This document shows, piece after piece, positions 17,606 to 27,793 of a stretch of DNA of 64,000 nt. Below the pieces are notes generated by a model. That model was not told the DNA's origin. It saw nothing but the letters and a program-made list of their open reading frames with translations, and did not search any database. The translations under genes were made by a program, and so were the position numbers. Position 1 is the first letter of the stretch. Every line of letters begins with the position of its first letter. The stretch is from CBDDYU01 sp965235655. GTDB lineage: Bacteria; Pseudomonadota; Alphaproteobacteria; Pelagibacterales; Pelagibacteraceae. The stretch covers positions 124,001-188,000 of the forward strand of contig CBDDYU010000002.1 in the NCBI GenBank assembly GCA_965235655.1, given 5' to 3'.

Positions 17606-19006
17606 TTAAGAGTGTATTGCTCTTTTATCAACTGATAATGCTGCCTCTTTAACTGCTTCTGAGAAAGTTGGGTGTGCATGACATGTTCTCGCAATATCTT
17701 CTGAACTTGCACCAAATTCCATAGCAACTCCAATTTCTGCAATTAATTCTCCAGCATGTGGTCCAATAATGTGTGCTCCTAGAACCTTGTCAGTATTTTT
17801 GTCTGCTAATATTTTTACAAACCCTTCTGCATCATCAATTGCTTTCGCCCTTGAATTAGCCATAAATGAAAATTTTCCAATTTTATATTCGATATTTGAC
17901 TCTTTGAGTTGTTCTTCAGTTTTGCCAATAGAAGCTACTTCGGGCGTTGTATAAACTACTCCAGGAATAGTATCATAATTTACGTGACCTGATTGACCTG
18001 CAATATTTTCTGCAACCGCAATACCTTCGTCTTCAGCTTTATGAGCTAACATGGGTCCAGCTATTACATCACCTATAGCATAAATATCTTGCACATTTGT
18101 TTTATAGGCATGATCTACTTTAACTCTTTTTTTATCATCAAGTTGAACACCAATTGTCTCCAAATTTAAACCTTGTGTATTTGGTTTTCTACCCACTGAA
18201 ATTAAAACTACATCACAATCAAATTCATTTTTGTTTCCATCTTTATCAATAGTAATTACAGTTGCACCTGAATTACTCTTAGCGATAGATTCAACTTTAT
18301 TCTGCATGTGAAAGTGTATTCCCTGTTTTTTTAAAATTTTCATAAATTCAATAGATATTTCTTTATCCATGCCAGGGGTAATGTGATCTAAAAATTCAAC
18401 AACATGTACTTCAGCACCTAACCTAGACCATACTGATCCCATCTCTAATCCTATATATCCTCCACCAACTACAACCATTTTTGTGGGTACTCTATCTAAT
18501 TTAAGAGCACCTGTTGAAGATACTATTATTTTTTCATCAATTTCAATTCCTGGTAAGGAAACAGAAACTGATCCAGTTGCAATTATTGTTTTTTCTGAGT
18601 GAATTAGAGTCTCGGTACCCTTTTCATCTAAGATTGATATTTCATTATTATTTTTAAAACTTCCAGTACCTTTAAAATATGAAACTTTATTTTTTTTCAA
18701 AAGAAATTCTACACCCTTAGTCAACACAGTGACTGCTTTATCCTTACTTTTCATCATTTTTTCAAGATTTAGCTTAACTTCTCCAACTTCAATTCCTTTG
18801 CTGGATAAATTTTGAACTTTATGAAATTCTTCTGATAAATTTAATAGACTTTTAGATGGTATACACCCCACATTTAAACAGGTGCCACCCAAAGCACCTC
18901 TTGAGTCAACACATGCTGTTTTAAATCCTAATTGAGCTAATCTAATTGCACAAACATAACCACCAGGTCCACCACCAATTACTACAGCTTGAAATTTTTC
19001 TGACAT
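17606..19006 (-). CDS. lpdA: Dihydrolipoyl dehydrogenase (E3)
   Basis: A 466-residue flavoprotein disulfide reductase. The FAD loop is GGGPGGYVCA at 11-20, the redox disulfide is C43/C48 in GGTCLNVGCIPSK, the NAD-binding GGGYIGLEMG is near 182, and the C-terminal HAHPTFSEAVKEA contains the active-site His-Glu pair. It reoxidises dihydrolipoamide on E2, passing electrons to NAD. Position directly after sucB (1-bp overlap) indicates the 2-oxoglutarate dehydrogenase complex as its main partner, though it may also serve pyruvate dehydrogenase or glycine cleavage. Confidence 0.96.
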   Translation of the reverse strand: MSEKFQAVVIGGGPGGYVCAIRLAQLGFKTACVDSRGALGGTCLNVGCIPSKSLLNLSEEFHKVQNLSSKGIEVGEVKLNLEKMMKSKDKAVTVLTKGVEFLLKKNKVSYFKGTGSFKNNNEISILDEKGTETLIHSEKTIIATGSVSVSLPGIEIDEKIIVSSTGALKLDRVPTKMVVVGGGYIGLEMGSVWSRLGAEVHVVEFLDHITPGMDKEISIEFMKILKKQGIHFHMQNKVESIAKSNSGATVITIDKDGNKNEFDCDVVLISVGRKPNTQGLNLETIGVQLDDKKRVKVDHAYKTNVQDIYAIGDVIAGPMLAHKAEDEGIAVAENIAGQSGHVNYDTIPGVVYTTPEVASIGKTEEQLKESNIEYKIGKFSFMANSRAKAIDDAEGFVKILADKNTDKVLGAHIIGPHAGELIAEIGVAMEFGASSEDIARTCHAHPTFSEAVKEAALSVDKRAIHS

Positions 19007-20298
19007 TAAATACCTAAAAATAACCTTCTAGGGTCTTCTAAATTTTCTTTAATCATTTTTAGAAATGAAACAGACTCTTTTCCATCGATTATTCTGTGAT
19101 CATATGAAAGTGCTAAATACATTATTGGTCTAATTTTTACTTCTCCATCAATTGCAACTGGTCTTTCAACAATATTATGCATTCCCAATACTCCTGATTG
19201 TGGAAGATTTAATATTGGTGTTGAAAGCATTGATCCATAAACACCTCCATTGCTAATGGTGAATGTTCCACCTTGAAGATCCTCAATTGTAAGTTTACCA
19301 TCTCTTGCTTTTTCTGAAATTTCTTTGATATTTTTTTCTATATCTGCAAACGATAGTTCATCGGTATTTCTTAATACTGGTACAACCAAACCTTTATCCG
19401 TACCAACTGCAAAACTTATATTATAATAATTTTTATATATTATTTCGTCACCATCTATTTCAGCATTTACTGCTGGAAAAGCCTTTAAAGCCAATACACA
19501 AGCTTTTACAAAAAAAGACATAAAACCTAATTTGATTCCATATCTGTTTTGAAAATCCTCTTGATTTTCTTTTCTCATTTCCATTATGCTTGACATGTCA
19601 ACCTCATTAAATGTAGTCAATAAAGCTGCATTTTCTTGCGCTTGTTTTAATCTTTTTGCAATTGTTTGTCTTAACCTAGTCATTTTTATTCTTTCCTCTT
19701 GACCATACTGAACTTTTCTTTCTGAAGGTTGAGGATTAGCGCCCATTAAGCTGATTAGGTCTCCTTTTAAAATTCTACCATCTTTACCGGTACCCTTAAC
19801 AGCTTGAACATCAATTTTATTTTCAACAACTATTTTTCTTACTGCTGGTGATAAAGTTTTATTGCTTATTGTCTCTATCTGTGGTGCCACTTCTTTAATC
19901 TCATTTGTAAGAATAAGTGGGGACTCTTCTGAATCTTCGTTGTCTTGTTTTTCTTCAAAAACTTTTGGTTGTTTTTTAGAAACTTCTAAGGGAATTACAT
20001 TATTTTCTTTAGGTTGTGTGCTTATTTTTTTAATTTCTTTAATTTTATCTACCGCACTACCTTTTTCACTAACAGAGCCTAGCAGCGCACCAACTTCCAC
20101 AACAGATCCATCTTTAGAATTAATCTCTGTAAGAGTACCTGTTATAGGAGATGGAACCTCTAGATTAACTTTATCTGTTTCTAATTCTACAATTGGCTCA
20201 TCTGCTTCAACAGAATCACCTTCTTTTTTAAGCCATTTAGCAACAGTTGCTTCTGATATGCTTTCACCTAAGACTGGAACTACTATTTTTTCACTCAT
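19006..20298 (-). CDS. sucB: Dihydrolipoyllysine succinyltransferase (E2 of 2-oxoglutarate dehydrogenase)
   Basis: A 430-residue E2 with one lipoyl domain (1-76, lipoyl lysine K43 in ETDKVNLEV). A charged hinge follows (about 80-145), then an E3/E1-binding domain (LSPAVRKIVVENKID near 148-162). The catalytic domain runs from about 195 and ends with SYDHRIIDG (His401). It transfers succinyl groups to CoA. It is bracketed by sucA and lpdA, so it is SucB rather than a pyruvate E2. Confidence 0.96.
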   Translation of the reverse strand: MSEKIVVPVLGESISEATVAKWLKKEGDSVEADEPIVELETDKVNLEVPSPITGTLTEINSKDGSVVEVGALLGSVSEKGSAVDKIKEIKKISTQPKENNVIPLEVSKKQPKVFEEKQDNEDSEESPLILTNEIKEVAPQIETISNKTLSPAVRKIVVENKIDVQAVKGTGKDGRILKGDLISLMGANPQPSERKVQYGQEERIKMTRLRQTIAKRLKQAQENAALLTTFNEVDMSSIMEMRKENQEDFQNRYGIKLGFMSFFVKACVLALKAFPAVNAEIDGDEIIYKNYYNISFAVGTDKGLVVPVLRNTDELSFADIEKNIKEISEKARDGKLTIEDLQGGTFTISNGGVYGSMLSTPILNLPQSGVLGMHNIVERPVAIDGEVKIRPIMYLALSYDHRIIDGKESVSFLKMIKENLEDPRRLFLGI

Positions 20299-20303
20299 AA
20301 TAA

Positions 20304-23210
20304 TTATTCAAAAACTTTTTTAATAATTTCTTGTTGCTGAGAAATATGCCTTTTCGCATAACCTGTTGCTGGGGATGCATCTGGGCTTCTTCCAATATAA
20401 GAAATTTCTTTATTATTAGCCTTAATATTATCTAATGTCCATTGGATATAGTCTCTTACAGAGAACCAAGCACCCATATTCTTAGGTTCTTCCTGACACC
20501 AATAAAACTTGGCAGATTTTGCATATGGTTTTATTTCTTTCACTAAACTTTTTGCTGGAAATGGATAAAGTTGTTCAATCCTAAATAAAACAACATCATC
20601 TACTTTAAGTTTTTCTCTTGCTTCTAATAAATCAAAATAAACTTTGCCCGAACACATAATAACTTTTCTAATTTTTGAACTTGGTTTGAGTTTAATAAAA
20701 CCATTATAAGCAGGATCGATAGCATGATCCCACATAACTCTATGGAAAGAATTCTTTTTATTAAAATCAACCAAATTTGATACACAATATTTGTTTCTTA
20801 ATAAAGATTTTGGTGTCATAATTACTAATGGTTTTCTAAAATCTCTATTCATCTGTCTTCTAAGGGCATGAAAATAATTTGCAGGTGTTGTGCAATTTAA
20901 TACTTGCATATTATCATTAGAACAAAGTTGAAGAAATCTTTCAAGTCGCGCTGAAGAATGTTCTGGGCCTTGACCTTCATAGCCATGAGGTAATAACATT
21001 ACTAGTCCAGATGCTCTTGACCACTTCCTTTCTCCTGATGAAATAAATTGATCGATAATGACCTGTGCACTATTAGCAAAATCTCCAAATTGCGCCTCCC
21101 ACAATGTAAGTGTGTTGGGTTCTACCAAGCTATAACCATATTCAAATCCTAATACTGCTAACTCTGATAAAAAACTGTCAACAATTTCAAATTGTTTTTG
21201 ACTTTTTGAAATATTATTTAGAGGAACGTATCTTTTATTATTTAGTTGATTTCTTAATACTGAGTGTCTTTGACTAAAAGTACCTCTTCCAGAGTCCTGG
21301 CCCACTAATCTTACTGGAAAACCTTGTTCCACTAAAGAACCAAAAGCTAAAGCCTCAGCAGTTGCCCAATCAATATTTTTACCTTCATCTATAGATTTTT
21401 TTCTAGATTCAAAAATTTTAATTATTGTCTTATGAGCACTAACATCAGCAGGGATAACATTGATTTTATTTGAAATCTCTTTTAAAACTTTTTCATCAAC
21501 ACCACTTATTCCTCGTTTGTCTTTTCCTTTTTCTGGTTTGTATCTTGACCAAGTACCCTCAAACCATTCTATTTTAGGTTTATAATCTTTTGCATTTTTA
21601 AATTGATCATGTAATAAATCTTTAAATTTATCTATTTTTTCTTTTAATGATTTTTCATTAAATAATTTTTGTTCAATTAACTTTTTGCCATACAAGTTGG
21701 TTACTGTTGGATGTGATCTTATTTTTTTGTACATCAATGGCTGTGTAAATGAAGGTTCGTCTCCCTCATTATGACCAAATCTTCTGTAACAAATTAAATC
21801 AATAACTACATCTCTATTAAATTTAAGTCTAAATTCTGTAGCAATTCTTGTTGCATAAACCACAGCTTCAGGATCATCACCATTTACATGAAATATAGGC
21901 GCTTCAACCATTTTAGCCACATCTGAAGGATAAGGAGAAGATCTAGCAAACCTAGGACTAGTAGTAAAACCAATTTGATTATTAACTATTATATGGATTG
22001 TTCCACCAGTATTATGCCCAGGTAAACCTGACATTGCAAAACATTCAGCAACAATTCCTTGACCTGCAAAAGCTGCGTCCCCGTGTATTAAAATAGGTAT
22101 TACTTTATTTCTTTGTTTGTCTTTGTGGAAATATTGCTTAGCTCTTGTTTGACCCAGAACAACTGGATTTACCGCCTCTAAGTGCGATGGATTATCTGTC
22201 AAACTGACATGCACTGAATTTCCATCAAATTCCCTATCTGAAGATGCTCCAAGATGATATTTAACATCTCCCGCTCCATCTTTTGTTGGTGAATGAATAT
22301 CTCCAGTAAATTCATTGAATATTCTTTTATAAGACTTTTGTAAAACATTTGCCAAAACGTTTAATCGGCCTCTATGAGACATGCCAATTTTAACTTCTAA
22401 AACATTTGATTGGCCGCCAATTTTAATAATTTGTTCAAGTGCTGGAATTAAACTTTCACCACCATCTAGACCAAAACGCTTTGTGCCAACATATTTGGTA
22501 TGTAAAAATTTTTCAAAACCTTCTGCTTGAATCAATTTATTTAAAATTCCTTCTTTACCAATTTCGGTAAATTCAAGAGCATTTTTGTCTAGTTCTATCC
22601 TATCTCTAAGCCACTTTCTCTCCTCAGGATTTGTAATATGCATATATTCATAACCAACCGGACCACAATAAACTTTATTTAGAAAATCTAATATTTCTCT
22701 TACATTTGATTTTTTTTTATTTATGACCCCATCTAAATAAATTTCTTTTTTATAATCGCTACTTTTAAACCCATAATGTTCAGGATGTAGTTCATCTAAA
22801 TACTCTGTTTTCATCATACCTAGAGGATCTAGCTTTGCTAAAAGATGTCCTCTTTGTCTATAGGCCCTGATTAGGGCAACTGCTCTTATAGAATCTGAGT
22901 TACTTTTAATAATTTCGTCAGAGCCTAACAAGGCTCCATTGTTTTTTTCTAAATGACCGTTAGTTGGTTCCTGGGTATCCTCAGAAATATCTTTTATTTT
23001 AATTTTTTTTAATGGGTTCCATGATGGACCTTTAATTTCATTTGCTATAACTTCTATTTCTTCACCCAAATCATCAAAATATTCTTTCCAGCTTTTAGGT
23101 AGCTCTGGATCTTTATTAATGTATCGAACATACATTTCTTCAATAAATGCACTATTCGATTTATTTAAAAATGAGGTTTTTTCGAATTCTAGATTCTTAT
23201 TTAAAGACAT
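20304..23210 (-). CDS. sucA: 2-oxoglutarate dehydrogenase E1
   Basis: A 968-residue thiamine-diphosphate enzyme. The N-terminal assembly segment begins around SAFIEEMYVRYI. Further marks are KIGMSHRGRLNVL, HLGASSDREF, GHNEGDEPSFTQP and the C-terminal GQGPEHSSARLERFLQL. All are E1o signatures. It decarboxylates 2-oxoglutarate and succinylates the E2 lipoyl group in the TCA cycle. Five bases separate it from sucB, and 35 bases from sucD upstream. The length is normal. Confidence 0.98.
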   Translation of the reverse strand: MSLNKNLEFEKTSFLNKSNSAFIEEMYVRYINKDPELPKSWKEYFDDLGEEIEVIANEIKGPSWNPLKKIKIKDISEDTQEPTNGHLEKNNGALLGSDEIIKSNSDSIRAVALIRAYRQRGHLLAKLDPLGMMKTEYLDELHPEHYGFKSSDYKKEIYLDGVINKKKSNVREILDFLNKVYCGPVGYEYMHITNPEERKWLRDRIELDKNALEFTEIGKEGILNKLIQAEGFEKFLHTKYVGTKRFGLDGGESLIPALEQIIKIGGQSNVLEVKIGMSHRGRLNVLANVLQKSYKRIFNEFTGDIHSPTKDGAGDVKYHLGASSDREFDGNSVHVSLTDNPSHLEAVNPVVLGQTRAKQYFHKDKQRNKVIPILIHGDAAFAGQGIVAECFAMSGLPGHNTGGTIHIIVNNQIGFTTSPRFARSSPYPSDVAKMVEAPIFHVNGDDPEAVVYATRIATEFRLKFNRDVVIDLICYRRFGHNEGDEPSFTQPLMYKKIRSHPTVTNLYGKKLIEQKLFNEKSLKEKIDKFKDLLHDQFKNAKDYKPKIEWFEGTWSRYKPEKGKDKRGISGVDEKVLKEISNKINVIPADVSAHKTIIKIFESRKKSIDEGKNIDWATAEALAFGSLVEQGFPVRLVGQDSGRGTFSQRHSVLRNQLNNKRYVPLNNISKSQKQFEIVDSFLSELAVLGFEYGYSLVEPNTLTLWEAQFGDFANSAQVIIDQFISSGERKWSRASGLVMLLPHGYEGQGPEHSSARLERFLQLCSNDNMQVLNCTTPANYFHALRRQMNRDFRKPLVIMTPKSLLRNKYCVSNLVDFNKKNSFHRVMWDHAIDPAYNGFIKLKPSSKIRKVIMCSGKVYFDLLEAREKLKVDDVVLFRIEQLYPFPAKSLVKEIKPYAKSAKFYWCQEEPKNMGAWFSVRDYIQWTLDNIKANNKEISYIGRSPDASPATGYAKRHISQQQEIIKKVFE

Positions 23211-23245
23211 TTATTTTTAGAATTATAATGCTGGATCACCAATTT

Positions 23246-24121
23246 TCAATTAGACAATTTATCAAAAAGTGTTTTTCCTATTATTGATGGTGATTTTGCA
23301 ATAGTAATTCCACACTCTTCCATTTTTTTTATTTTATCTTCTGCACCACCTTTGCCACCTGAAATTATAGCGCCTGCATGCCCCATTCTTCTTCCTGGAG
23401 GAGCGGTAATACCCGCTATAAATCCAACCATTGGTTTTTTAATCTTATGATTTTTAACAAATTCTGCAGATTCCTCTTCAGCAGTTCCTCCAATCTCTCC
23501 AATCATAAGAATAGATTCAGTTTCTGGATCATTTAAAAATAAATCTAAACAATCGATAAAGTTTGTTCCATTAATTGGATCACCTCCAATTCCTATACAG
23601 GTTGATTGACCTAATCCATTTTCTGTAGTTTGAGCAACTGCTTCATAAGTTAAAGTCCCAGATCTAGACACAATACCTACAGACCCTCTTTTATGAATGC
23701 TTCCAGGCATAATTCCAATTTTGCATTCATCAGGAGTAATTATACCTGGGCAATTTGGACCTATTAATCGACTTTTTGAATTTATAAGTTTTTGTTTAAC
23801 TTTAAGCATATCTTGAATTGGAATACCCTCGGTAATGCACACAATTAAATCTATTGAAGCATCGATTGCTTCAATTATAGCTGCTGCTGCAAATTTTGCT
23901 GGCACATAAATCATGGTTGCATCTGCTCCAACCTCATTTTTTGCTTCTGCAACTGTATTAAAAACTGGTCTTTCTAAATGTTTTTGGCCACCTTTTTTAG
24001 GGGTAACACCTCCAACTAAATTTGTTCCATATTTAATAGCTTGCTCAGAATGAAATGTTCCATGGGCTCCGGTAAAACCCTGACAAATAACTTTTGTATT
24101 TTTATTAACAAGCACAGACAT
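23246..24121 (-). CDS. sucD: Succinyl-CoA synthetase alpha subunit
   Basis: A 291-residue alpha subunit. The CoA-binding Rossmann start contains CQGFTGAHGTFH, GPNCPGIITP lies near 121-130, and the phosphorylated histidine is H248 in GRRMGHAGAI. It makes ATP or GTP from succinyl-CoA together with SucC. Its ATG is immediately after the sucC stop. Nothing is unusual. Confidence 0.97.
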   Translation of the reverse strand: MSVLVNKNTKVICQGFTGAHGTFHSEQAIKYGTNLVGGVTPKKGGQKHLERPVFNTVAEAKNEVGADATMIYVPAKFAAAAIIEAIDASIDLIVCITEGIPIQDMLKVKQKLINSKSRLIGPNCPGIITPDECKIGIMPGSIHKRGSVGIVSRSGTLTYEAVAQTTENGLGQSTCIGIGGDPINGTNFIDCLDLFLNDPETESILMIGEIGGTAEEESAEFVKNHKIKKPMVGFIAGITAPPGRRMGHAGAIISGGKGGAEDKIKKMEECGITIAKSPSIIGKTLFDKLSN

Positions 24122-25282
24122 TTATTTTATTGCTCCAACAATTTTTTTAGCCGCATCATCTAAATTTTCGGCAGAAATCAATTTTAATCCTGAGTTATCT
24201 AATATTTCTTTTCCCTCTTTAAAATTTGTACCTGCCAGTCTTACTACTAATGGAACATTAATATTTATTTCTTTAGCTGCATCTACTACTCCCTGAGCAA
24301 GAACATCACAACGCATAATGCCTCCAAAAATATTTATTAAAATTCCTTTTACATTTTTATCTGATAAAATTATTTTAAATGCTGCGGAGACTTTTTCTTT
24401 AGAAGCTCCACCTCCAACATCTAAAAAATTAGCAGGTTCTTCACCATAAAGTTTAATAATATCCATAGTAGCCATGGCTAATCCAGCACCATTAACCATA
24501 CAACCAATACTTCCATCTAACTTAATATATGCTAAGTCGTATTTGCTAGCTTCAATTTCTGCAGGATCTTCTTCGTTTAAATCTCTTAATTCTAATATTT
24601 CAGGATGTCTAAATAATGCATTGTCATCAAAATTTACTTTCGCATCAAGGCAAATAATTTTTTCTTCTTTAGTAAGAATTAATGGATTTATCTCAACCAT
24701 GTTAGCATCTGTACTTATAAACATCTTGTAAATTGATTTAATCAAATTAATCGCTTCAATTTTAGCTGATCCATTTAAAGAAAAAATATTAATTATTTTA
24801 TTACAATCCTCTTTACTAATTTCATCTTTAAAATCAACCTTAGTGGTAATTATTTTATCAGGTGTTTTTGCAGCTACCTCTTCGATATCCATTCCGCCTT
24901 GATCACTAGAAATAAATGCAATTTTAGAACTTGCTCTATCTACTAAACAGGATAAATAAAATTCTTTTTCAATATTTGATGAAACTTCAACATACAATCT
25001 TTTGACTTCTCTTCCTTCTGGGCCAGTTTGATGTGTTATTAATTTTTTTCCCAATAATTCTTTTGCAGATACCTCTAGCTCCTCAATTGTATTAAGTATC
25101 TTAACACCACCAGCTTTACCTCTACCTCCAGCATGGATTTGTGCCTTTAAAACATACTTATCGGTTATTAAGGACTTTGATTTTTTGACTAAATCATCAA
25201 CAGAAGTAGAAAAAATACCGTCTGGGACGACAGCACCATATTTTTTTAAAATTGCTTTAGCCTGATGTTCGTGGATGTTCAT
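24122..25282 (-). CDS. sucC: Succinyl-CoA synthetase beta subunit
   Basis: A 386-residue beta subunit starting MNIHEHQAKAILKKYG, the classic SucC N-terminus. The ATP-grasp domain contains KAQIHAGGRGKAGGVK and the C-terminal domain has INIFGGIMRCDV. It binds nucleotide and the succinate carboxylate. Two bases follow the mdh stop. The gene order mdh-sucC-sucD-sucA-sucB-lpd is the conserved alphaproteobacterial TCA cluster. Confidence 0.97.
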   Translation of the reverse strand: MNIHEHQAKAILKKYGAVVPDGIFSTSVDDLVKKSKSLITDKYVLKAQIHAGGRGKAGGVKILNTIEELEVSAKELLGKKLITHQTGPEGREVKRLYVEVSSNIEKEFYLSCLVDRASSKIAFISSDQGGMDIEEVAAKTPDKIITTKVDFKDEISKEDCNKIINIFSLNGSAKIEAINLIKSIYKMFISTDANMVEINPLILTKEEKIICLDAKVNFDDNALFRHPEILELRDLNEEDPAEIEASKYDLAYIKLDGSIGCMVNGAGLAMATMDIIKLYGEEPANFLDVGGGASKEKVSAAFKIILSDKNVKGILINIFGGIMRCDVLAQGVVDAAKEININVPLVVRLAGTNFKEGKEILDNSGLKLISAENLDDAAKKIVGAIK

Positions 25283-25284
25283 TA

Positions 25285-26247
25285 TTACTTAGCTAAATCC
25301 GGATCAATCGCTGATGCTGCTTCCCATAATTTTTTAACAGCATCTACTGAATTCATAAATTCTGATTTCTCTTTTTCATCTAAATTAATAATTTCAATTT
25401 TTTCAACACCTTCCTTGCCAATAATTATTGGAACACCCGCATAGATATTGTTAACCCCATACTCACCATTCATGAAAGCTGCACATGGAACCATTTTTTT
25501 TTCATCATTTAAATAGGCTTTAGCCATTTCAACACCTGATGCAGCTGGTGCGTAAAATGCAGAACCTTTTTCCAAATATTTAACTATTTCTGCTCCTCCA
25601 TCACGAGTTCTTTGATTTATGCTCTCTAATCTTTCAGGAGAAATTTTTCCTTCTTTAACTATTTCCATTAGAGGCTTGCCTGAAACTTTAGTAAATCTAG
25701 GTAGTGGCACCATTGTATCTCCATGACCACCCATTACCATTGCTTCAATTTCTCTAACTGGAACATTAAATTCTAAAGACAAAAATAATTTAAATCTTGA
25801 GCTATCAAGTATACCTGCCATTCCGACTACTTTGTTTGTCGGTAGTCCAGAATATTTTTGAAATGCCATTACCATCACATCTAGAGGGTTAGTAATACAT
25901 ATAACAAAAGCGTTGGGTGCATTCTGTTTAACACCTTCTGCAACTTGTTTAATAATTTTTAGATTTATTCCCAATAAATCATCTCTACTCATCCCAGGTT
26001 TTCTAGGAACGCCTGCTGTAATTATAATTACATCTGAGTCTTTAATGTCTTTATAGTCATCAGTTCCACTAAATTTAACATTAAATCCATCAACAGACGA
26101 TGATTGTGCAATGTCTAATGCTTTTCCTTTTGCAACTCCACTTGCTACATCAAACAATACAACTTCATCAACTAATTCTTTTATTCCGATTAAGTGAGCT
26201 AAAGTACCACCAATTTGTCCAGCTCCTATTAACGATATTTTCTTCAT
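25285..26247 (-). CDS. mdh: Malate dehydrogenase
   Basis: A 320-residue LDH-like malate dehydrogenase. The NAD loop GAGQIGGTLAHL is at 8-19, the substrate loop has AGVPRKPGMSRDDL with arginines for the dicarboxylate, and the catalytic histidine is in GGHGDTMVP near 173-181. It interconverts malate and oxaloacetate. It heads the suc genes, ten bases after mmsA. The alphaproteobacterial type is closer to lactate dehydrogenase than the E. coli enzyme is. Confidence 0.96.
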   Translation of the reverse strand: MKKISLIGAGQIGGTLAHLIGIKELVDEVVLFDVASGVAKGKALDIAQSSSVDGFNVKFSGTDDYKDIKDSDVIIITAGVPRKPGMSRDDLLGINLKIIKQVAEGVKQNAPNAFVICITNPLDVMVMAFQKYSGLPTNKVVGMAGILDSSRFKLFLSLEFNVPVREIEAMVMGGHGDTMVPLPRFTKVSGKPLMEIVKEGKISPERLESINQRTRDGGAEIVKYLEKGSAFYAPAASGVEMAKAYLNDEKKMVPCAAFMNGEYGVNNIYAGVPIIIGKEGVEKIEIINLDEKEKSEFMNSVDAVKKLWEAASAIDPDLAK

Positions 26248-26257
26248 GATTTACCTT

Positions 26258-27751
26258 TTATTTCATCGTTGGCATCACAAATTCTGCATTTGAGCGAATT
26301 CCTGAAGGCCATCTTGATGTAACTGTTTTTAATTTTGTATAAAATTTAATTCCTTCCATGCCATGCATTGCACTATCTCCAAATAATGATCTCTTCCATC
26401 CACCAAAACTATGAAATGCCATAGGCACTGGAATAGGAACATTAATTCCAACCATTCCTACTTGGATTTTGCTAGCAAATGTTCTTCCTGCATCTCCATC
26501 TCTTGTGTAGATGCTTACTCCATTGCCATATTCATGGTCATTAATTAGTTTAGCCGCATCTTCAAAAGTTTTAACTCGAACTACTGATAAAACTGGTCCA
26601 AAAATTTCTTCTTTATAAATTCTCATATCTTTATTAACGTGATCAAATAAACATCCGCCGATATAAAAACCGTTTTCATAGCCTTGTAATTTTAAATTTC
26701 TTCCGTCAACTACAAGTTTTGCACCCTCTTTAACTCCCAGATCAACATAACTTTTTACTTTTTCAAGATGCTCTTTAGTAACTAATGGACCCATTTCAGA
26801 TGTCATATCCATTCCTGGACCTACTTTTAATGCCTCAGCTTTTTTAGATAATCTTGAAACTAATTCATCTCCAATATCACCCACTGCTACTGCAACAGAT
26901 TGTGCCATACATCTTTCTCCAGCCGAACCATATGCGGCACCCATTAAACCGTTTACTGCACCATCTAAATCACAGTCTGGCATTACTACTAAATGATTTT
27001 TAGCACCACCCAATGCTTGAACTCTTTTTTCATTTTTAGCTGAATTTTCATAAATATATTTTGCAATGGGAGTAGATCCCACAAAGCTTACAGCTTTAAT
27101 ATCTGGGTTGGTTAAAATTGCATCTACTGACTCTTTATCTCCATTAACTACATTAAAAACTCCATCTGGTAGCCCAGCTTCTTTTAAAAGTTCAGCTAAT
27201 CTTATCGGGCAAGACGGATCTTTTTCAGAAGGTTTTAAAATAAAAGTATTTCCACAGGCAATTGCAATTGGAAACATCCACATTGGAACCATCGCTGGAA
27301 AGTTAAATGGTGTAATTCCAGCAACAACACCCAAAGGCTGTCTGATTGACCAGCTATCTACATTAGTTCCAACATTTTCTGAAAATTCACCTTTCAGTAA
27401 ATGCGGTATACCACAGGCAAACTCGACAACTTCTAAACCTCTAGTTAGAGAACCTTTGGCATCTTCATATACTTTGCCGTGTTCTGAAACAATTAACTTT
27501 GTTAATTCATCTGAATTTTTTTCTATCAATTCTTTGAATTTGAACATCACTCTTGCTCTTTGAAGAGCAGGTTTTAAAGACCAAGTTTCAAATGCTTTTT
27601 TAGCAACTGCAACTGCTTGATCTAAATCAGATTTTGAAGCAAGTCTTACTTCGGACTCTTGTTCGCCAGTAGCTGGGTTAAATACATTGCCTTTTCTATT
27701 AGACGTACCAGAAATTGTTTTTCCACCTACGAAATGCTCAATAATTTTCAT
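26258..27751 (-). CDS. mmsA: CoA-acylating methylmalonate-semialdehyde dehydrogenase
   Basis: A 497-residue aldehyde dehydrogenase. TPFNFPAMVPMWMFP near 147-161 and the catalytic C281 in GERCMAQS identify the MMSDH branch. The general-base glutamate of ordinary ALDHs is replaced (ALGGAKNH rather than ELGGK), as expected for CoA-dependent members. It converts (methyl)malonate semialdehyde to propionyl-CoA or acetyl-CoA in valine, inositol or 3-hydroxypropionate breakdown. It sits between sdhB and mdh, inside the TCA genes, so its acyl-CoA product enters the cycle directly. The substrate is inferred. Confidence 0.92.
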   Translation of the reverse strand: MKIIEHFVGGKTISGTSNRKGNVFNPATGEQESEVRLASKSDLDQAVAVAKKAFETWSLKPALQRARVMFKFKELIEKNSDELTKLIVSEHGKVYEDAKGSLTRGLEVVEFACGIPHLLKGEFSENVGTNVDSWSIRQPLGVVAGITPFNFPAMVPMWMFPIAIACGNTFILKPSEKDPSCPIRLAELLKEAGLPDGVFNVVNGDKESVDAILTNPDIKAVSFVGSTPIAKYIYENSAKNEKRVQALGGAKNHLVVMPDCDLDGAVNGLMGAAYGSAGERCMAQSVAVAVGDIGDELVSRLSKKAEALKVGPGMDMTSEMGPLVTKEHLEKVKSYVDLGVKEGAKLVVDGRNLKLQGYENGFYIGGCLFDHVNKDMRIYKEEIFGPVLSVVRVKTFEDAAKLINDHEYGNGVSIYTRDGDAGRTFASKIQVGMVGINVPIPVPMAFHSFGGWKRSLFGDSAMHGMEGIKFYTKLKTVTSRWPSGIRSNAEFVMPTMK

Positions 27752-27793
27752 GAATATGAACTTTTAAATCAAAATATCCTATTAGTCTAATGT